Positions 12,177 through 25,700 of a DNA stretch of 64,000 bases are shown one piece after another. Below the pieces are notes generated by a model. That model was given only the letters and a program-made list of their open reading frames with translations, was not told the DNA's origin and made no database searches. Positions within the stretch are counted from its first letter, which is position 1; each line of letters opens with the position of its first letter. The position numbers were made by a program, and so were the translations under genes. The DNA is from Echinococcus granulosus (Eukaryota > Platyhelminthes > Cestoda > Cyclophyllidea > Taeniidae): positions 143,238 through 207,237 of the forward strand of contig NW_020170414.1 in assembly GCF_000524195.1 (NCBI RefSeq), read 5' to 3'.

Positions 12177-14669
12177 TTTTTCATGTAATACGTTAACTTT
12201 ATATGTTGTAAAAAGGCTATAAATCTAAAAGGGTAATAACTCCCTTTGGAGTTGAGTAGACTAAATCCACCGAATGTACATGCGATTTTCCAAGTAGATG
12301 TCGCCCATGCTTCACCACTACTCCAGTTCATCCCCTTCAGAGAAGTGTGGGTGAGGCTATGTTAATTTGTTTAACTCTACAAGCGTTTAGGTGGGCACCT
12401 AAGTCTCCGCTGATTGTACTTCCGTTTAAGGTCACAGCCTCCGGGCCATATTAGTAGCCAACTGAGTCTTCTGTACATCCGTAATTTACTGCCCACCACA
12501 CTACTGTGACTTCTCGCGACTCCGAAGAAGCGTGAGGAGTGCAGCAAGTGCTCTTCCCTACAAACATAAGTAAAATAACAGGGAAGTGCAGTAGCAAAGC
12601 TTTATATAGCTTCTTTATTCTCGACATAGGTCACAATCCCTTCTTTAAGAGACATATGGCATTGCATGATTGACTACCCGACGGGCAATCAAAGTGAGGT
12701 CACTGAACTATTGTCTCAAAGAGACTGCCATCGGAGGGCAATTTTTGATTACATATATTGCCAAGGGTGGAGAGCATTTCACTTTCGCCTTCCATTGGTG
12801 CCAAATTAACTGGTTGACGAATGCTCCACGTGCGCTTAATGCTTTCAAACGTCATTAGAGGCAGTTGACGGGACTAAAATGAGTGGAATGCTTTCCACCT
12901 GGCAGTTATTAATGGAGCCGCCTAGACGATGGGTAATCAATGTGTTTGGGTCATAATCCTAGCAACAACTTCTTCGGAGTGGAAACACTTACTTTGAATA
13001 TAATGTCATACGATTTAAAGGTTTTTGTCCAAATAATTGTATTAATATATATTTAACATGGACGTTTCCAGTTAAAATTCAAGCAATGATATGCCTACTG
13101 GCCTCATTTTTGCTGCAGATGCCTACATCGATTTTGACATATTAAACTCCTCTACATCCGAGGTACTGAGGAGCAAAGAGAAGTCTCGGTCCCCAGACAC
13201 ACGCATATCTCCTCCTCAAATAAAGCGCAATTTTTGCGATTACTAAACAAGGTTAGAAGCGTCTGGTGCATTCAGTAGATCCAAGATGTCCTCACTAAAG
13301 AGAGGTGGAAATTACGACTACTAAATTTGCTCTAGGTTTTTGGCATTCGCAATCTCCATCCAATCATTTGAAAGGACCATCAAATCCTGGACCAAGAGGG
13401 TTGCTCTAAGAAAATCCTATGCATCTAAGAAAATTTTAACATTGCCTCTCAAAGTGCTATTAGCTTGAACCGGTTGAATCACTTGATTCGGGATCCGCTG
13501 ATACGTTTAATTTTAGTCCAAATGGAATATGCTTGAAATCGTTCTGAAACCGCTTTAAAACTGATTGCTGTATTATCGGATAGCCATTTGCCAGCTCCAG
13601 GCAAATACTTGGTCTGCTGCAATGTTGACTTTGCGGCCTTATCATCGATGGCATTTTGAGGTGGAAACGTTTATAGGGTGATAAATTTGGAGTTATTATA
13701 TAGCATCTGCTTTTTGGTAGATACTTTCTCCACCAGCAAAGGGCTCATGAAATTCGTACTCCACGTAGCACCGAAGAGGCTTGGACAGTACCACACCACA
13801 GTCCCTAAAGGGGACGTAAATATGTGTCCATCGATGATGTTGGGACAGAGAGACTTCGTTCCCTTAATAGAAAATCAGCTTTTACCAATTTTTCCTTATC
13901 CTAAGGGCAGTTTTAAGGCTAGTTGGCACCTTCCACGCATATCTGCTAATGTACATGTCCACACCATCTAGATTTAAAAGATGAAAAGGATGTTAATTAG
14001 GAGTAAACGAACCCCAACGGGTCTTCAAGCATGTGAGAATTTTATTCCCAAGGAAAGATCCTGTGGCATTGAATCCTTTCCAGAGAGCTAAAAAGATAGC
14101 TGAACTAGTAGTCTTACCCATACCTATATTGATAGCACTGCAACTTCTTCAGTGCTTTGCCCTTCCACCCTCGGTTCCGCCTCCCTGAGTGGAGGGGACT
14201 ATTTGGAAGAAGACAGATTGTATAGTGACAATGCCTCAGGCACCTCCAAACTGTTTACTGCACTATCCATGAGAGGGTCTGCCTACCCCATGGCGAGTTG
14301 ATAATTACTTGGAGAAATAGCATCAGATGAATGCAGAGGGTTGGAATAGGGCAACATCTTCCTCCTTCTTCCTCTCCGCAAGGTTAACGCACAAATGTCC
14401 TCATGGTAGCATAGGACTGGTCATGCGTTGTCTTCTAGGAACAAAAAGAAGACTGATTAGTTGATTAGCTAGACCTGCACACCTCTGAGACGCGAGGCCT
14501 GCATTGATAATCGTGTTGGAAATCTCCCTCGACTGGTATGACATTAAATGGGAAGGATGGCATGATGTGGGTCCTCCATTTCCACTGGTGGAAGCAACTC
14601 CTCATCCTCCTCCGCGCCCCCTATTGAGGCATCAAAGGGGATTTTTGACCGAGAAAAGCTGGTTTTGAG

Positions 14670-15125
14670 GTGATTCTAGAATACAGAGGGACGGAAGAGA
14701 GCCGTCGGTCACGTGGATGCACGCTTTTTCTCCTCTGGAAGAAAGAAGTGAGTGCATACCTTACTATGTTGGCCTGTCGATTGCCGCAGACTGCAATGAC
14801 ATCCTACAGGCAAGATCTCCCGGCCCTTTTGTTCGTTAAGAAAACACTGTTTTGTGCAAAGGTTTTATCTACGAGCCTCAAGAGTGTCTCAACACATTAC
14901 GGAAGATGTGAAGGTCAAGAACGCCCCTCAGGAGCTGGTGGAAGAGATCCATATGGACGGAACAGTAGAAGTTGTGGAAGATTGCTGGCACTGTTGAAAC
15001 CATCAGGAATGGGAAGTATGCTAAAAATGTCTTATAGCAGAATGAGGATAGGTCTACTAATTACATCAGGCCTCGTATCTCACCCTCGACTCATATCTCA
15101 TCCTGTCGACATATCTTGGACGTAA
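14670..15125 (+). other. Unrecognised 151-codon open frame
   Basis: This is one of the longer open frames outside the assigned genes. It starts with ATG and ends TAA, is rich in S, R and L, and has no domain, signal peptide or clear splice context that I can see. It lies just left of the N gap in repeat-rich spacer. It could be a relic of a mobile element or chance. Confidence 0.12.
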
Positions 15126-15333
15126 TTGTTTCGTCCTCAGCATCAGTAAACAATTGCCTCTGTAATTCACTACACATGTACACACAAAAAGTAGGCATTG
15201 TAGCCTTATGAGAATAAAGCATTCCGATTGTATTATTGGTAGTCCCAGAGACGATTTTCAATAGGGGATTGCAATAATTTCTCCTCCATAAATCCATCCT
15301 AAGGAGACAGAAATGTTAATAAAATGTTGTTGG

Positions 15334-15433
15334 NNNNNNNNNNNNNNNNNNNNNNNNNNNNNNNNNNNNNNNNNNNNNNNNNNNNNNNNNNNNNNNNNNN
15401 NNNNNNNNNNNNNNNNNNNNNNNNNNNNNNNNN
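15334..15433. other. Assembly gap (100 N)
   Basis: Exactly 100 consecutive N. The round number suggests a scaffold join of unknown true length rather than a measured gap, so distances across it within the spacer are not reliable. Confidence 0.97.
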
Positions 15434-16587
15434 CCATCACTTCCACTGACCACCGGAAGGTCTTGACACCTGAGTCTCCAGTCACTTTCGCTAATAGCGA
15501 CACGGGACTCTGCCTTATTGACAAGGAAGGAAGGAAAGGAGAGGAGGAGGGGAGGTGTTCGTGAATGTGACGCCTCTGAGTGATTCATCACAAGCAGAAT
15601 CAAGTGATTTCTCGGAACCATTTCTTGTCAGTACATTCTGCTACCACACACCACACCTCCTCCAAATAGGCCTCAGGAAATGAGATGAGAATCCGTAAAT
15701 TTGACAAGCCTAACCCATATTCACTGGGCTCAGGCCAAAGTAGGGGGAAGGAAAGGAGACAACATATCTTGAATAGGTGAATCAAATCAACCGAGCCCAC
15801 TTGACAAGTCCTCATGATTGATAGGCTGTGTAAGAATCCGCACCTGACATACATGTAGGCCTTGCAGTTGCTGAATTCAAAGTACTCATCCCTAAATTTG
15901 AGGCAGAGGCACCGTTAGTGATATCCAGTGCAAAAGTGAGAATTAAATGCAATTTTAAAAAGAAGTCGAAGAAAATATTTAGCATAAATAATTGCAAAGT
16001 GGTTGCCAGTACCTACGAGTCAACCTGACACCCACTTTTGAAATTTGTTTTAAAAAGGTTACTTTTTGAATAAAATGTTTGCATTATTAACAAGTGATGG
16101 GCTTTCGTGTTATAAGGTATTAATGTTGGGGGCAGAAGAGGTTGGATTTAGAGAGAAAAGACTTCGGATTCGGGTTTTCACCGTCCTAGTCTCTAATGGG
16201 CAGACCTGACGGCATCCATCCTTGCGGCCAAAATTGTTGCCTTAGCGACATTAATGTTGTTTGTCGTAGCAGTACCCGCCAAAATGCCAGGCTCTGTAGT
16301 GGCGGGAAGGATGACGATTGTTGGACCATGGGCCAAAATCAAGAAGGGGAAGGTTTGGTCGAATCCATACATAGCATGCACCTGAGAAGTGACTTGCTCC
16401 TCAAAACAAACCAAAATGGCATGGAGCTTGCGGATGACGGTGTGACTGTCTGAACCGACGGAGTCAAAACTATCCCCCACGTCCATATTTCATCGGTTTT
16501 GGATGATACCACTGAAAGGAGGGCAATTGTGGTACTACAGCACACGCTGGTGGGAATCAACTGTGTCTTATTCACAGTCCGGTCCAA

Positions 16588-16900
16588 CCATCGTTAATCC
16601 AGATGGAAGTCCACGGTGGTAGCGAATGCGTGACTGCGTGCGTGCAACAGTTTGTGATAATAGACGGAGACCTCAAACCCAAACCACAACCCACGGACTT
16701 CAGACAAAGTACAGTACCGTGCGCTGATGGTACGGGCAGTTGCTGACAGACGGTCGGACAATCGAATGGTCTGAATGCATTCATCTCCAAGATGGTCTGC
16801 CTTACCTCAGTCAGCCACCATTCCGATCACGGTGGTTACCAACACACATCACAACAGCGGGTCATTCTTCTAGGCATTTAGCCAACACGTGTAACACCAC
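16588..16900 (+). repeat. Repeat B2
   Basis: This is the second copy of repeat B, in the same orientation as B1. Shared blocks are CCATCGTTAATCCAGATGG (16588), CTGAATGCATTCATC (near 16770), GGTCTGCCTTACCTCAGTCAG (near 16793) and GCCAACACGTGTAACACC (16881). The repeat may continue leftward: the minus-strand frame 16193-16486 (97 codons) is open and hydrophobic in places but was not matched in B1. Confidence 0.55.
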
Positions 16901-18845
16901 ATTCTGGATGTTCGATGACAAGATCTTGCAGCAGTCGTGGAAATGGTAATCATTTAGAAATAATTGCAATTTTAAAGGATAGCAAGAGCTGGATACAAAG
17001 TCACCTGGTCACCTTCCAATAGTACAGAGAAGTTGACTGCGGACAGGATTTGAATGATCCTTTTGACACCGAAGACAGAAAGTTTATAAATCCCTTTATT
17101 AGAGATGAAGAAACTGGATCACCTTAAATAGCTTCACCGTCAAAATTGACATAAGAGCCGTAGGAACATGGCTGAGGGAAAAATGATGAGGTCTCATTTC
17201 GCCCCTCGTGCATTGCATTCTCCTTCGTTCTACCATCAACGATGAATAGTGCCTCCATGCTTTTTACAAGAAGTACATCCACATCCATGGAGAAAGAGAT
17301 CAGGTTTGATCATATAAATTTCTCACTTTCTTCCCTAAAACCCGAGCACCCATACTACTAACGATACTACTTACAAACTACGGAGGCTTGACGGAGGTCT
17401 TTCCCAAAATCCTTTCTGCAGTTCGAATCTCAGTCTGTTTGTATCCTCACATGTGTACCTCGGAGGTCATCGTTTCATAACCAATAATGCAATTAAGTAG
17501 GATAGTTCAGTAGTACACTATCTTATGCAACAATTTGTAGAAATCACTTTATAGCTGAGGTGAGTGGAATGAAGAACGTGTTTGATTGGATGTGGTCTTT
17601 TACATTTTTCATAACCACCGAAGCCTTCATTTAAAGAGAACGTTTTAGCATTCAACCATTTAAGCAATAAAAGCAATTTTAACTATGAGAAACCGAATTT
17701 TAAATGACTTCTAAAGTCCAAATCTTGATGATTTGATTACTTAAGGACTTAAATGGCTTCGGACTTTGCTTGGACGTGGCCCACATTTGCAATTAACAAT
17801 TCAAGTAGTCCAAACTCTCCAAGTTTATACGTGCACAGTTGCATTAATCGCCTCTCCGCTTATTTAGCCTTCGCAATAGTAGACTTATTAATTGAAGGGC
17901 AAGCTAGACTCCGCCTTGTATCCAACCCACCGACAGCGCTAGAGTGACTCGAGGTTTCCTGCACTTCTGTGCTGAAAGCTTCTCATCTCTATGTGTAATG
18001 ATTATGAAACACCAAAAAACAGTCAAATTTAATTGATCACCTTTCCTGTGCTTAAAACTAAACTCAGTCTTCCTCATTTTATCCTCACTGTCCCTCATTT
18101 TCTTTTCCTTCTATCAAGTATTGCTCGTCCACATGATCCTTGCATTTTAAACTGCTTTGTTGACCTCCAAAAAAGGGGCAAAAGATGAAAAGGGTTGGTA
18201 AAAGTTCTGCAATTACCGGGTTTGGTGGAGGCGTGACATTTCTTAAGTCACTCGAAGGTCTCTTCGGCGTGATGGAAATGCGATTAACTGGCCCATAATA
18301 GCCATCCCATCTAAAAGTTGTTTTGATTCCGAAGTGAGCCACCGCCCAGTGACTTATCAGTATCGTATCCTCGGCAAAGTGGGGTAAATAACCTACGTAC
18401 GGTGTTGTTTTTGTTTTTACCTGATTAAAATTAGCCGCTAGAATGCGAAATTTACACAGACACGGTGTGGTCTGCGTCCCGAAATGATCTCAGTTGCATG
18501 AAAGTGGAAACCACCCGCCCCTAGCGTAAACAGCGCCACGTGAATACATCCTTTAAAACATGGATGTTTACGAACACCGCAAATTTATGTATCTAGATTA
18601 GTGGAAGGGGCTTCTAGACAGATCTGTTTGTTCATTTGTGTAGACCATCAAAGCCCTGTCCACATTAGTAAGGACTAGTCACTTTCTACATTGGTTGCTT
18701 CAAAACGCTTAAATCGTTTGTTCATTTCCAATCTAATGGATCTCGATGCTTCAGAAATAAAAGCTGGCACATTGTTTCGTGGTTTTTAATGTACCCTGAT
18801 TCATTCAGAGCCTATGCTATTTGGCCACATTCAACCCGCTTGAAT

Positions 18846-19880
18846 ATTTGAAAGAGGTTTCGCTCAAGCCCGTAATAAGCCAGAGTAGTGTGGAAGGATG
18901 CCTATTGCCAACATCCAGAAAGATTGGAAGGCTACTGGCATGGCCCAAAGACCATACTACAGAGCAGAAGAGCATCCTAGAGAGGGGCTAAATTGACTAT
19001 GCAATTAAACAAAGCCGAACACGGCATAGTCTCCCTCCTGAGTGTCGTCTCCGACGCTCCCCTGGGTCAATTCTCCGCATCGGCCATCACAGCGCAGTCG
19101 GTGCTTCATAATCCACTCATAAAAATCCGAGCCACTAGCCACGGAATTGTCTTGCACTTGATCTACAAGTCACTGATGCATCTCGACAATTCCAGAACAT
19201 CTGAGGTTCCACCCTACATTACTTCACACTGCATAGAAGCAGCAGTGGCTCTTCAACGAAAACATCTTTTACGCCAATCGATAGTTGTAAGGAAAATGGT
19301 CCCTAAGCAGAGACAAGATTTAAAGCAGTTTCACAGGCCATATATTGTTCATATTTCCCCGCCTGACACTTTGTTCTCTCCTCACAGCCGCCCAGTTTCC
19401 TATCTGGATTCCACTTAGCCAGTGAAGACACGACGGTGCTATCCCTTGTCGACGTAGCTACCATCTACAGGTAGGTCTCGTTAACAGCTTTACGATGGCC
19501 TTTTTCAAATGGTTTCGCTTCAGCTGCTAATAGCATTCTTGCAGAACACGGGATTTCCATAGACCCTACTGAGGGAAGTCTTCACGGATTTTCCCCACTG
19601 CGACTGTACCACTGCATCTGTCACATCAAAGTCTTACGTTCAGCCGTCGAAATTAGGATGGATGTCCCAGTAAATCGAATTTGTTCGTTGCACCCACCAC
19701 TGCAACTTCTCGTGTCCTAGTTGAAGCCGTAATAAGCCAAGGCAGTGCGAAAGAATGTGAATTGCCAGCACTATAGCTAATTAGCTAAACAATGCTACAG
19801 CGCGGAAGTACAACCTGTGGAGGGTTAAGTGACCACGCAGTTCAGCATACAACTAAATCAAATGTTAAAGTAGTACATTG
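18846..19880 (+). mobile_element. Repeat A3: TRIM-like element with terminal direct repeats
   Basis: CGTAATAAGCCAGAGTAGTG at 18871 is repeated in diverged form as CGTAATAAGCCAAGGCAGTG at 19738, 867 bp downstream. Similarity continues as CTATTGCCAACAT versus GAATTGCCAGCAC. The interior shares CGGCCATCACAGCGCAGTCG (near 19079) and CACTTTGTTCTCT (near 19370) with A1. The spacing matches A1 (852 bp). An open frame of 141 codons at 18993-19418 runs through the middle, but the matching frame in A1 and A2 is full of stops, so it is probably not a conserved protein. Borders are approximate. Confidence 0.5.
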
Positions 19881-20435
19881 CGTCAGGAGGGAGACCCTTA
19901 ATAATGTCACGCCCCACCATTCCCGTGCTGCTTCCTTAATCATTCTTCAAACGTCATCCAGACATCCACCTAGATAAGAATGATCGCTGCCTTAGCGATA
20001 GCGACTTAGCTCTTGAACTATCAACATGGATGGTATCCCACGCTTGCTTAACTACAAATCCAGGTCAAGCATCCGGATAGTACCCCAGTGGACATTCATT
20101 CGTTTATCTGACAGGGTGGCTTGAACATCCCACTCTGAATAAGAGCGTAGGACAGTCTCTTGTAAAGAAACAACTTCAGGATATCAGTATCCTCAAACGA
20201 GATTATTTGGACTGCCCTTTCCAACGCCAACGATGGAGACCAAATGAGACGACACAGAAGCCAAATTGGAAGGAAGTACAGAAGACCATTCAAATCGCAA
20301 GTGTTACTCTTGATTCAAGTGTAAGAAGTAGCAAGACAAAGAATACAGGCGCGTGGAGTACGAAGTCAGTGGAACATCGAAGTAGGCAGAAGGGAACCAA
20401 AAAGGGCGGAAGGAGGAGAGAATAATGTCTTCGCA

Positions 20436-22766
20436 TTAGAATTCGTTTTCATCGTGGTCTTTGTGACGGTAGCTCTCTTGATTTATCGCCTTCAGCCGAT
20501 TCTGCAGACGCTCCAACTCTGCCATCTTGGAAGCTATGCTCGCCTTTGTCTCTATCACCTAAAACCAGCAAAAAAAAACGAAGAATAACAATCTAAGACC
20601 TGAAGGGATAGACCTGACAGTTTTTCCGACGTGGACCATGGACGTGTCTACGCGAAGATACTTGGTTTTGGTGGGGAAAAAATGATGCGAAATACCCACC
20701 ATTATGAATTGTTTGTCTAATCACAGCATTTTATGATTTTCTTTTAAATTTTTGGAAATGACGATTAGGGAAGGCATTGTCGCTCAAGGTCATCTACTTG
20801 GACACTCCTCATTGGCTAATCAAGGTGTGATATAGAGAATGGGATATTTCCCAATTTGTGATTAATCAAATGAATAGTTTAGTCCTTTCCTGGTTTTTAC
20901 ATACCGCCTCTTTATTAGTGAGATACTGTTTAAAGAATAAATACTTAACAATCGAACCTGCAAATGTGAAACCATACGGCTACGACAAATGCATAGAGGA
21001 TCACGAGTCAACTGCCTCCATTGTCTGCCATGCCTTTTAAAAGTGCAGTTAAAATTCATTTCTCCCGTAATTAAAAAGCGTTTGAGCAAAAGCCGCAAGC
21101 CATTAAACATTTGCTAACAATGTCCTTGCATTAATGGCCCCATTAGCAGTTCCGTATCACCACCTCCTACCATTTACTGAGTGATTAACTCACCTCCATA
21201 ACAGATCGGCAATGTTGTCTGATGCCACGAAATGTGTTGAGTTTGTGGTCCTAGGTACCCTCAAACGACATAAATACGACTAGGGCGTATTTATGCCAGG
21301 TTGTCTGCTTTTTCCGGTGCCAAGGCGTGAGCCAATTTTGTGGTTTCAGAGACCCCTCCCCCCTCCGCCCAGATGTCATAAACTACTTTTCTTTTTAATT
21401 AATATTCTGGAAATAAAATCGCATGGTTTACCGAAAAAATATAATCGAAACACAGACAAAAATTGACACTAAAGTAGTAAAAGTGGGGTTTTTATCCTCC
21501 ACTTAAAGCCCATTTGGCAACCCTTACAAGAAGCTCCTAATATAAACGGATGCAATTTTTAAATTCCTTTATCACAATTTACAGTTAGACTCCACAAATG
21601 CTCATACAAATTCTGAAAAAGTGCTTCAAGCTCGTCTCCGCTAGGAGCCTATAATTTGCTTTGTCGCACTAAATGACGAAGTGCTCCGTCAACAAAGAGG
21701 TAAGCACGCCTATAATTTTCCACTTGAAGAGTAAACAAATACCTCGACGCAATTAGATCGGAGATCTCAACCAAATCATTTGGAAGACTAAGTGAATGTT
21801 CGCCGTAGGTGGACGATTTCTATTTCAACAGCCGTGTGAGCTGTACCCTATGAAGCCATTCTTTAGCACTGGATCCTCTGGAACCTACCTAGATCTGGTC
21901 GACCTATTGTCACTCGGCCCCTTGAAACGTAGCCAATCTCACATGTGGGCAAAAAAGTCGGCAAAGAAAACTTCTCACGCACCTCTCTCATAGCCTCCAC
22001 AGTAGCCTTCCTAGGACCGGAAGGCTCTAGGGGTTCATCAGGTCTATTTTTGGCCTTCTCCAACTCCGTCAGTTCAATCAGGCGTTCGGCGTGGCGTCGA
22101 ACCGCGGAGGCTGTTGCGTTGAGGCCGCGCATCGAGGCGGAGTTGGCGTCCGCTTTGGCAAGACACGCGAAGATCAACTGACCGGTGTTGGAGACCACAG
22201 TGCGGGCTGCGGAAACGAGGTCCTCGGGTGCAAAACGCGGTCTCGCACTGTCTGCTGACGCGTCATTGGTATGCACTGCTACCAACGTCTCCGCGGCCTC
22301 GACCAGATGGACAGTGGCTGCAGAAACGTATCTCGCCTGGAGGGTGAAGGCCAATGGAAAAAAAGGTGATTCACGGAGCAAGAAGAAATGCAGCATGAGT
22401 GACTGGAGAAAAAAGAAAGGGAAAGGAGAGATAGCCCACACATTTTAGCCATATTTGCGAATCTTCTATTGTGCATCATTCCCGACTTACTGAATTCGAA
22501 AGCAGGAGAACAAAAACCGTTAAACTCACAGCAGAAACAAGTCCGCAGGTCCACTGCGATTCCGCCTCACTCTCGTCCACATTCTCACTAACCGGTTTCA
22601 AACGACCCTGTTTGACGAGTTCGCGTTGTGCCGCGGTGGCCCAGTGCATGAGACTGGCTGTCCCCTGAGCTAAACGCTTGCACGTCGCGAGGATGGCGTC
22701 CAGGCCCTCCAGACCGTCATTCTCATCATCCTCAGTCGGAAGTTTGGGACTACCGGGAGACTGTTT
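20436..22766 (-). CDS. Talin C-terminal actin-binding (I/LWEQ, R13) and dimerisation helix, exons 44-46
   Basis: Exon 44 reads ATAAQRELVKQGRLKP and SQWTCGLVSA; exon 45 reads AARTVVSNTGQLIFACLAKA and SMRGLNATASAVRRHAERL. Both match the human THATCH core (AAQRELVAQGK, GQWSQGLISAA, VKADQDSEAMKRLQ). Exon 46 encodes a final amphipathic helix (SIASKMAELERLQNRLKAIN) and ends NEF-stop (TAA at 20438-20436). This matches the human antiparallel dimerisation helix but lacks the KFLPSELRDEH tail. No AATAAA was found in the roughly 300 nt downstream on the minus strand. Confidence 0.93.
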
Positions 22767-25700
22767 CTGAAGAAAAATCATTGGCACTTACCATTTCGCT
22801 AGAAAGGCTACTACACACCCAACGGTGAGAAGGCATGAGGACATGTGAGTCTGCAAAGCACCCCTCGGGAGGTTGTAACGAATGGCTAAAGGAATTCGTG
22901 AAATGAGGCAATTTTACCGACTGCTGTTGAGCCAGCCTGAAAGAAAAAAAATGCTTCTACCCCTTTTTTTGCATGTCCATGCATACAGAGGTTAGAAAAT
23001 TGGATGTCACAGTCGATTCATAAGTGAAATGTTAATTTGACAGACTTGAAACGCGAAAGGTGCTCATACCGCCTCAGATGTCAGGAGAAGATGAGATGAC
23101 GTTCACTAATTTATCTATGGCACCAAAGTGGAGGAAAAACCTACAAAAGGTTAATGAAAAGGAGCTACTTAGGAAACACTGATATCTGTCTCATACACCA
23201 AGTGAAAATAGGCGTCTGTGGCATCGCACTGATGCTCGCCATCGCAACAGCCCTCAATCCTACGATTTAGTACCCTAACAATGTATCATTATCGGGTATT
23301 TTATGAGTCAAGAAAGTCGCTTTAAACAATACTGGTGCCATCGGTAGCTGAGAGGTGCGACTGGTTGCATCTAAGACACGGACAATCTAAGCTACGCAAA
23401 ACGGTGTGGGCGGGGAGTGGTACAATGACAATGGAATGATTAATACCCAAAAATGGAAAGGGGTTAGACGCAACGCACTTCACTCAAACAACGCACAAAA
23501 AATTGAGTGTTCATGCTGCAGCGATTACTCTGTCACACTTACCACAGGAACAACCGGCTCCTGCATGACAAAAAAAGTTATGCACGATTAGAGAGACACC
23601 TCAACGCCTTCGGAACAATGAGTGGCTATGAATAGACAATAAGCAGGCAAGAGCATTCCCATGCCACGTTGAAGAGAAGTTAGTAGCTAGCATACCCTTG
23701 CCCACTCTACAAATGGACCACTGGAGGCTGCAGTAAACAGTAAGATGTGAACATGTATATTGTCTAGGCTTTTACAGTAAATAGAGCTGTTACTGTGGCT
23801 TCATTATCATGCTGACATAATGATGTATGAGGGGGAGAGAGATGGAGTTAATGGGTGGGCTCATTAAAGTAGGAGGTATGGGGATTCGGGCTGCAAATAA
23901 AAAGATTAGAGCTCATTCACCTACTTATATTTGTTTCAGTAGCACTTGCACACCAAAGCGTGAGGTTAACGCTAATGTCAACCCTGTGCCGGTGAGGGCA
24001 TTAAAACAACCTGTGCCCGAGAAAAATGTAAAATTATAGGAAAGTTGACGAAAATATACGTCAGTAACCACATGAAATCTCCTTCAGAGCATTGGGGCGA
24101 GTAAATTATAAGCGAATTTTCTGTCTCAAAAAGAGGAAAAGTATGATGTGAATTATGTTTCGCTAAAGAACTTAAGCGAATTAAAAGATGATCTAGGTAA
24201 GCAAAAATGTCATACACATTCACCTTTTAAGTAGAAATTTAGAATGGGTGCAAAAAAGGTTTAGTTTTGATGAGATGACCAACTGATGTTGAAATTTCAA
24301 AATTCCGACCTGCCTTGAGAAAATTTCATTTGATCCTACTAACTACTCCACTATTTAGAAAACAAAATATTAGTCGTATTTGTGGATTTTAGCAGAACTC
24401 AAATATTAGATTCTAGATCTTCAAGCTCCATGTCCAAATTTGTTGTCTTGGATCAGAAATTAAAACATTAAATGAAATATATAAAGGCCTGAAAGAAAAA
24501 CAACCAGACTATGGCTTTTACTAGTCAATCAAAACAACCATTCATTTGAAAATACTGCTTAAATCTCTCTCACCAGCACCAGCATTGGGTTCACCTCCCC
24601 CAACCAATAAGAAATGAGATCAGAAAAGTCAACCAATAGCAAAGCGACTGAACTCACCGCGGCTTTGGACTGCAGCTGAGTAAGTTTTTCCATGGACTGC
24701 TCAATCTCAGAGGTAAATCCTCGCAACTCCTCGGTGCCTGCAGCGTCACCGACGTCGGTGGCGATGTTAGCCGCCTCCTTGATACTGAGCGCCAATTCAG
24801 AACGCTTCGAGAAGGATTGAGTGGTTAGAACAGGTTGTTTCAGCGGTTGCTTATGCTGCGAAATGGGTCTGGGGATTTCTGTTGTCTCTCGCTGGCGAAA
24901 TACTGCAGAGGGGGTATCTAGATGGAGGGTGATAAATTGTAGTCAATAAACAATGAATGATGAGTGAGTTGAGACCTCCAATACATTTTTTTCTTTGACA
25001 AACCACCCAATCAAATCAAAAAACTCTAAGCCAATTGGAGAGTAAGCGTACCAGATTCGCTAGAGGTACCTCTACCTCCAGGCATTTGTTTCACACCTTC
25101 GACAATCTCATAGACAGTCTCACGAAGCCGTCGCATAGCCAGGGTCACTTGCATTGCCGGAGGCTGTCCTGAACCCGGGTCGTCCAAGGACTAGGTTCAA
25201 AGGAATCATCATTAAAAACGAATTCACGTATGCATAAACATGCGCTCAAATCCTCCCCACCTTGATCATATTCTCCACCATGACGCCCAACTCCTGCAAA
25301 GTGGATTTACCACCTTCAATGGCGCGGCTACAAGCTTGAGCACAGCTGGTCTTCTCCGCATTAAATTCTGAGCCATCAGTGGTGGAAGTCTTGCGAGTAG
25401 CAAGCACGACAGCACACGTGCCGCACCGTAATCGTCGAACAAGGTCGTTGGCGGCCTTGTGGATTACCTCACCGGCCACGCTGATGTCCGCCAATTTGCG
25501 ACCTGCAGCTGTGGCGCTGTTTGCTTTCAGCGCGGCCTGAGTGATGCCCAAAGCAGCCTCCTGGATCTGGCGTGGTGTAGTGACGTCGTTCGCAGCTACC
25601 TCGCGTTCGAACTCGATGGTGTCTGGGATGAAATTACGAAAACTTAGAAGTGTGAAACCTCAAATGACTTTGGGAAAATTAACGTTTTCCTTACGCAATA

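Larger units (their letters stand above)
7477..20435. other. 13-kb spacer between NT5C2 copy 1 and talin (convergent 3' ends)
   Basis: No conserved protein-coding gene was recognised here. The spacer holds the AATAAA at 7607, the orphan exon at 8891-9025, an integrase-like remnant (11961-12176), a nested inverted repeat (11000-11078), the N gap (15334-15433), repeat B2 (about 16588-16900) and repeat A3 (about 18846-19880). Open frames such as 14670-15125 (+), 13678-13971 (+) and 16193-16486 (-) match no family known to me and may be chance or repeat-derived. Confidence 0.6.

Noticed and set aside
18993..19418. 141-codon plus-strand open frame as a gene
   Set aside because: It lies within repeat A3, and the corresponding frame in A1 and A2 is interrupted by several stops, with no recognisable domain.
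21945..22448. Plus-strand open frames opposite talin exons 44-45
   Set aside because: They are antisense shadows of the strongly conserved talin coding frame.
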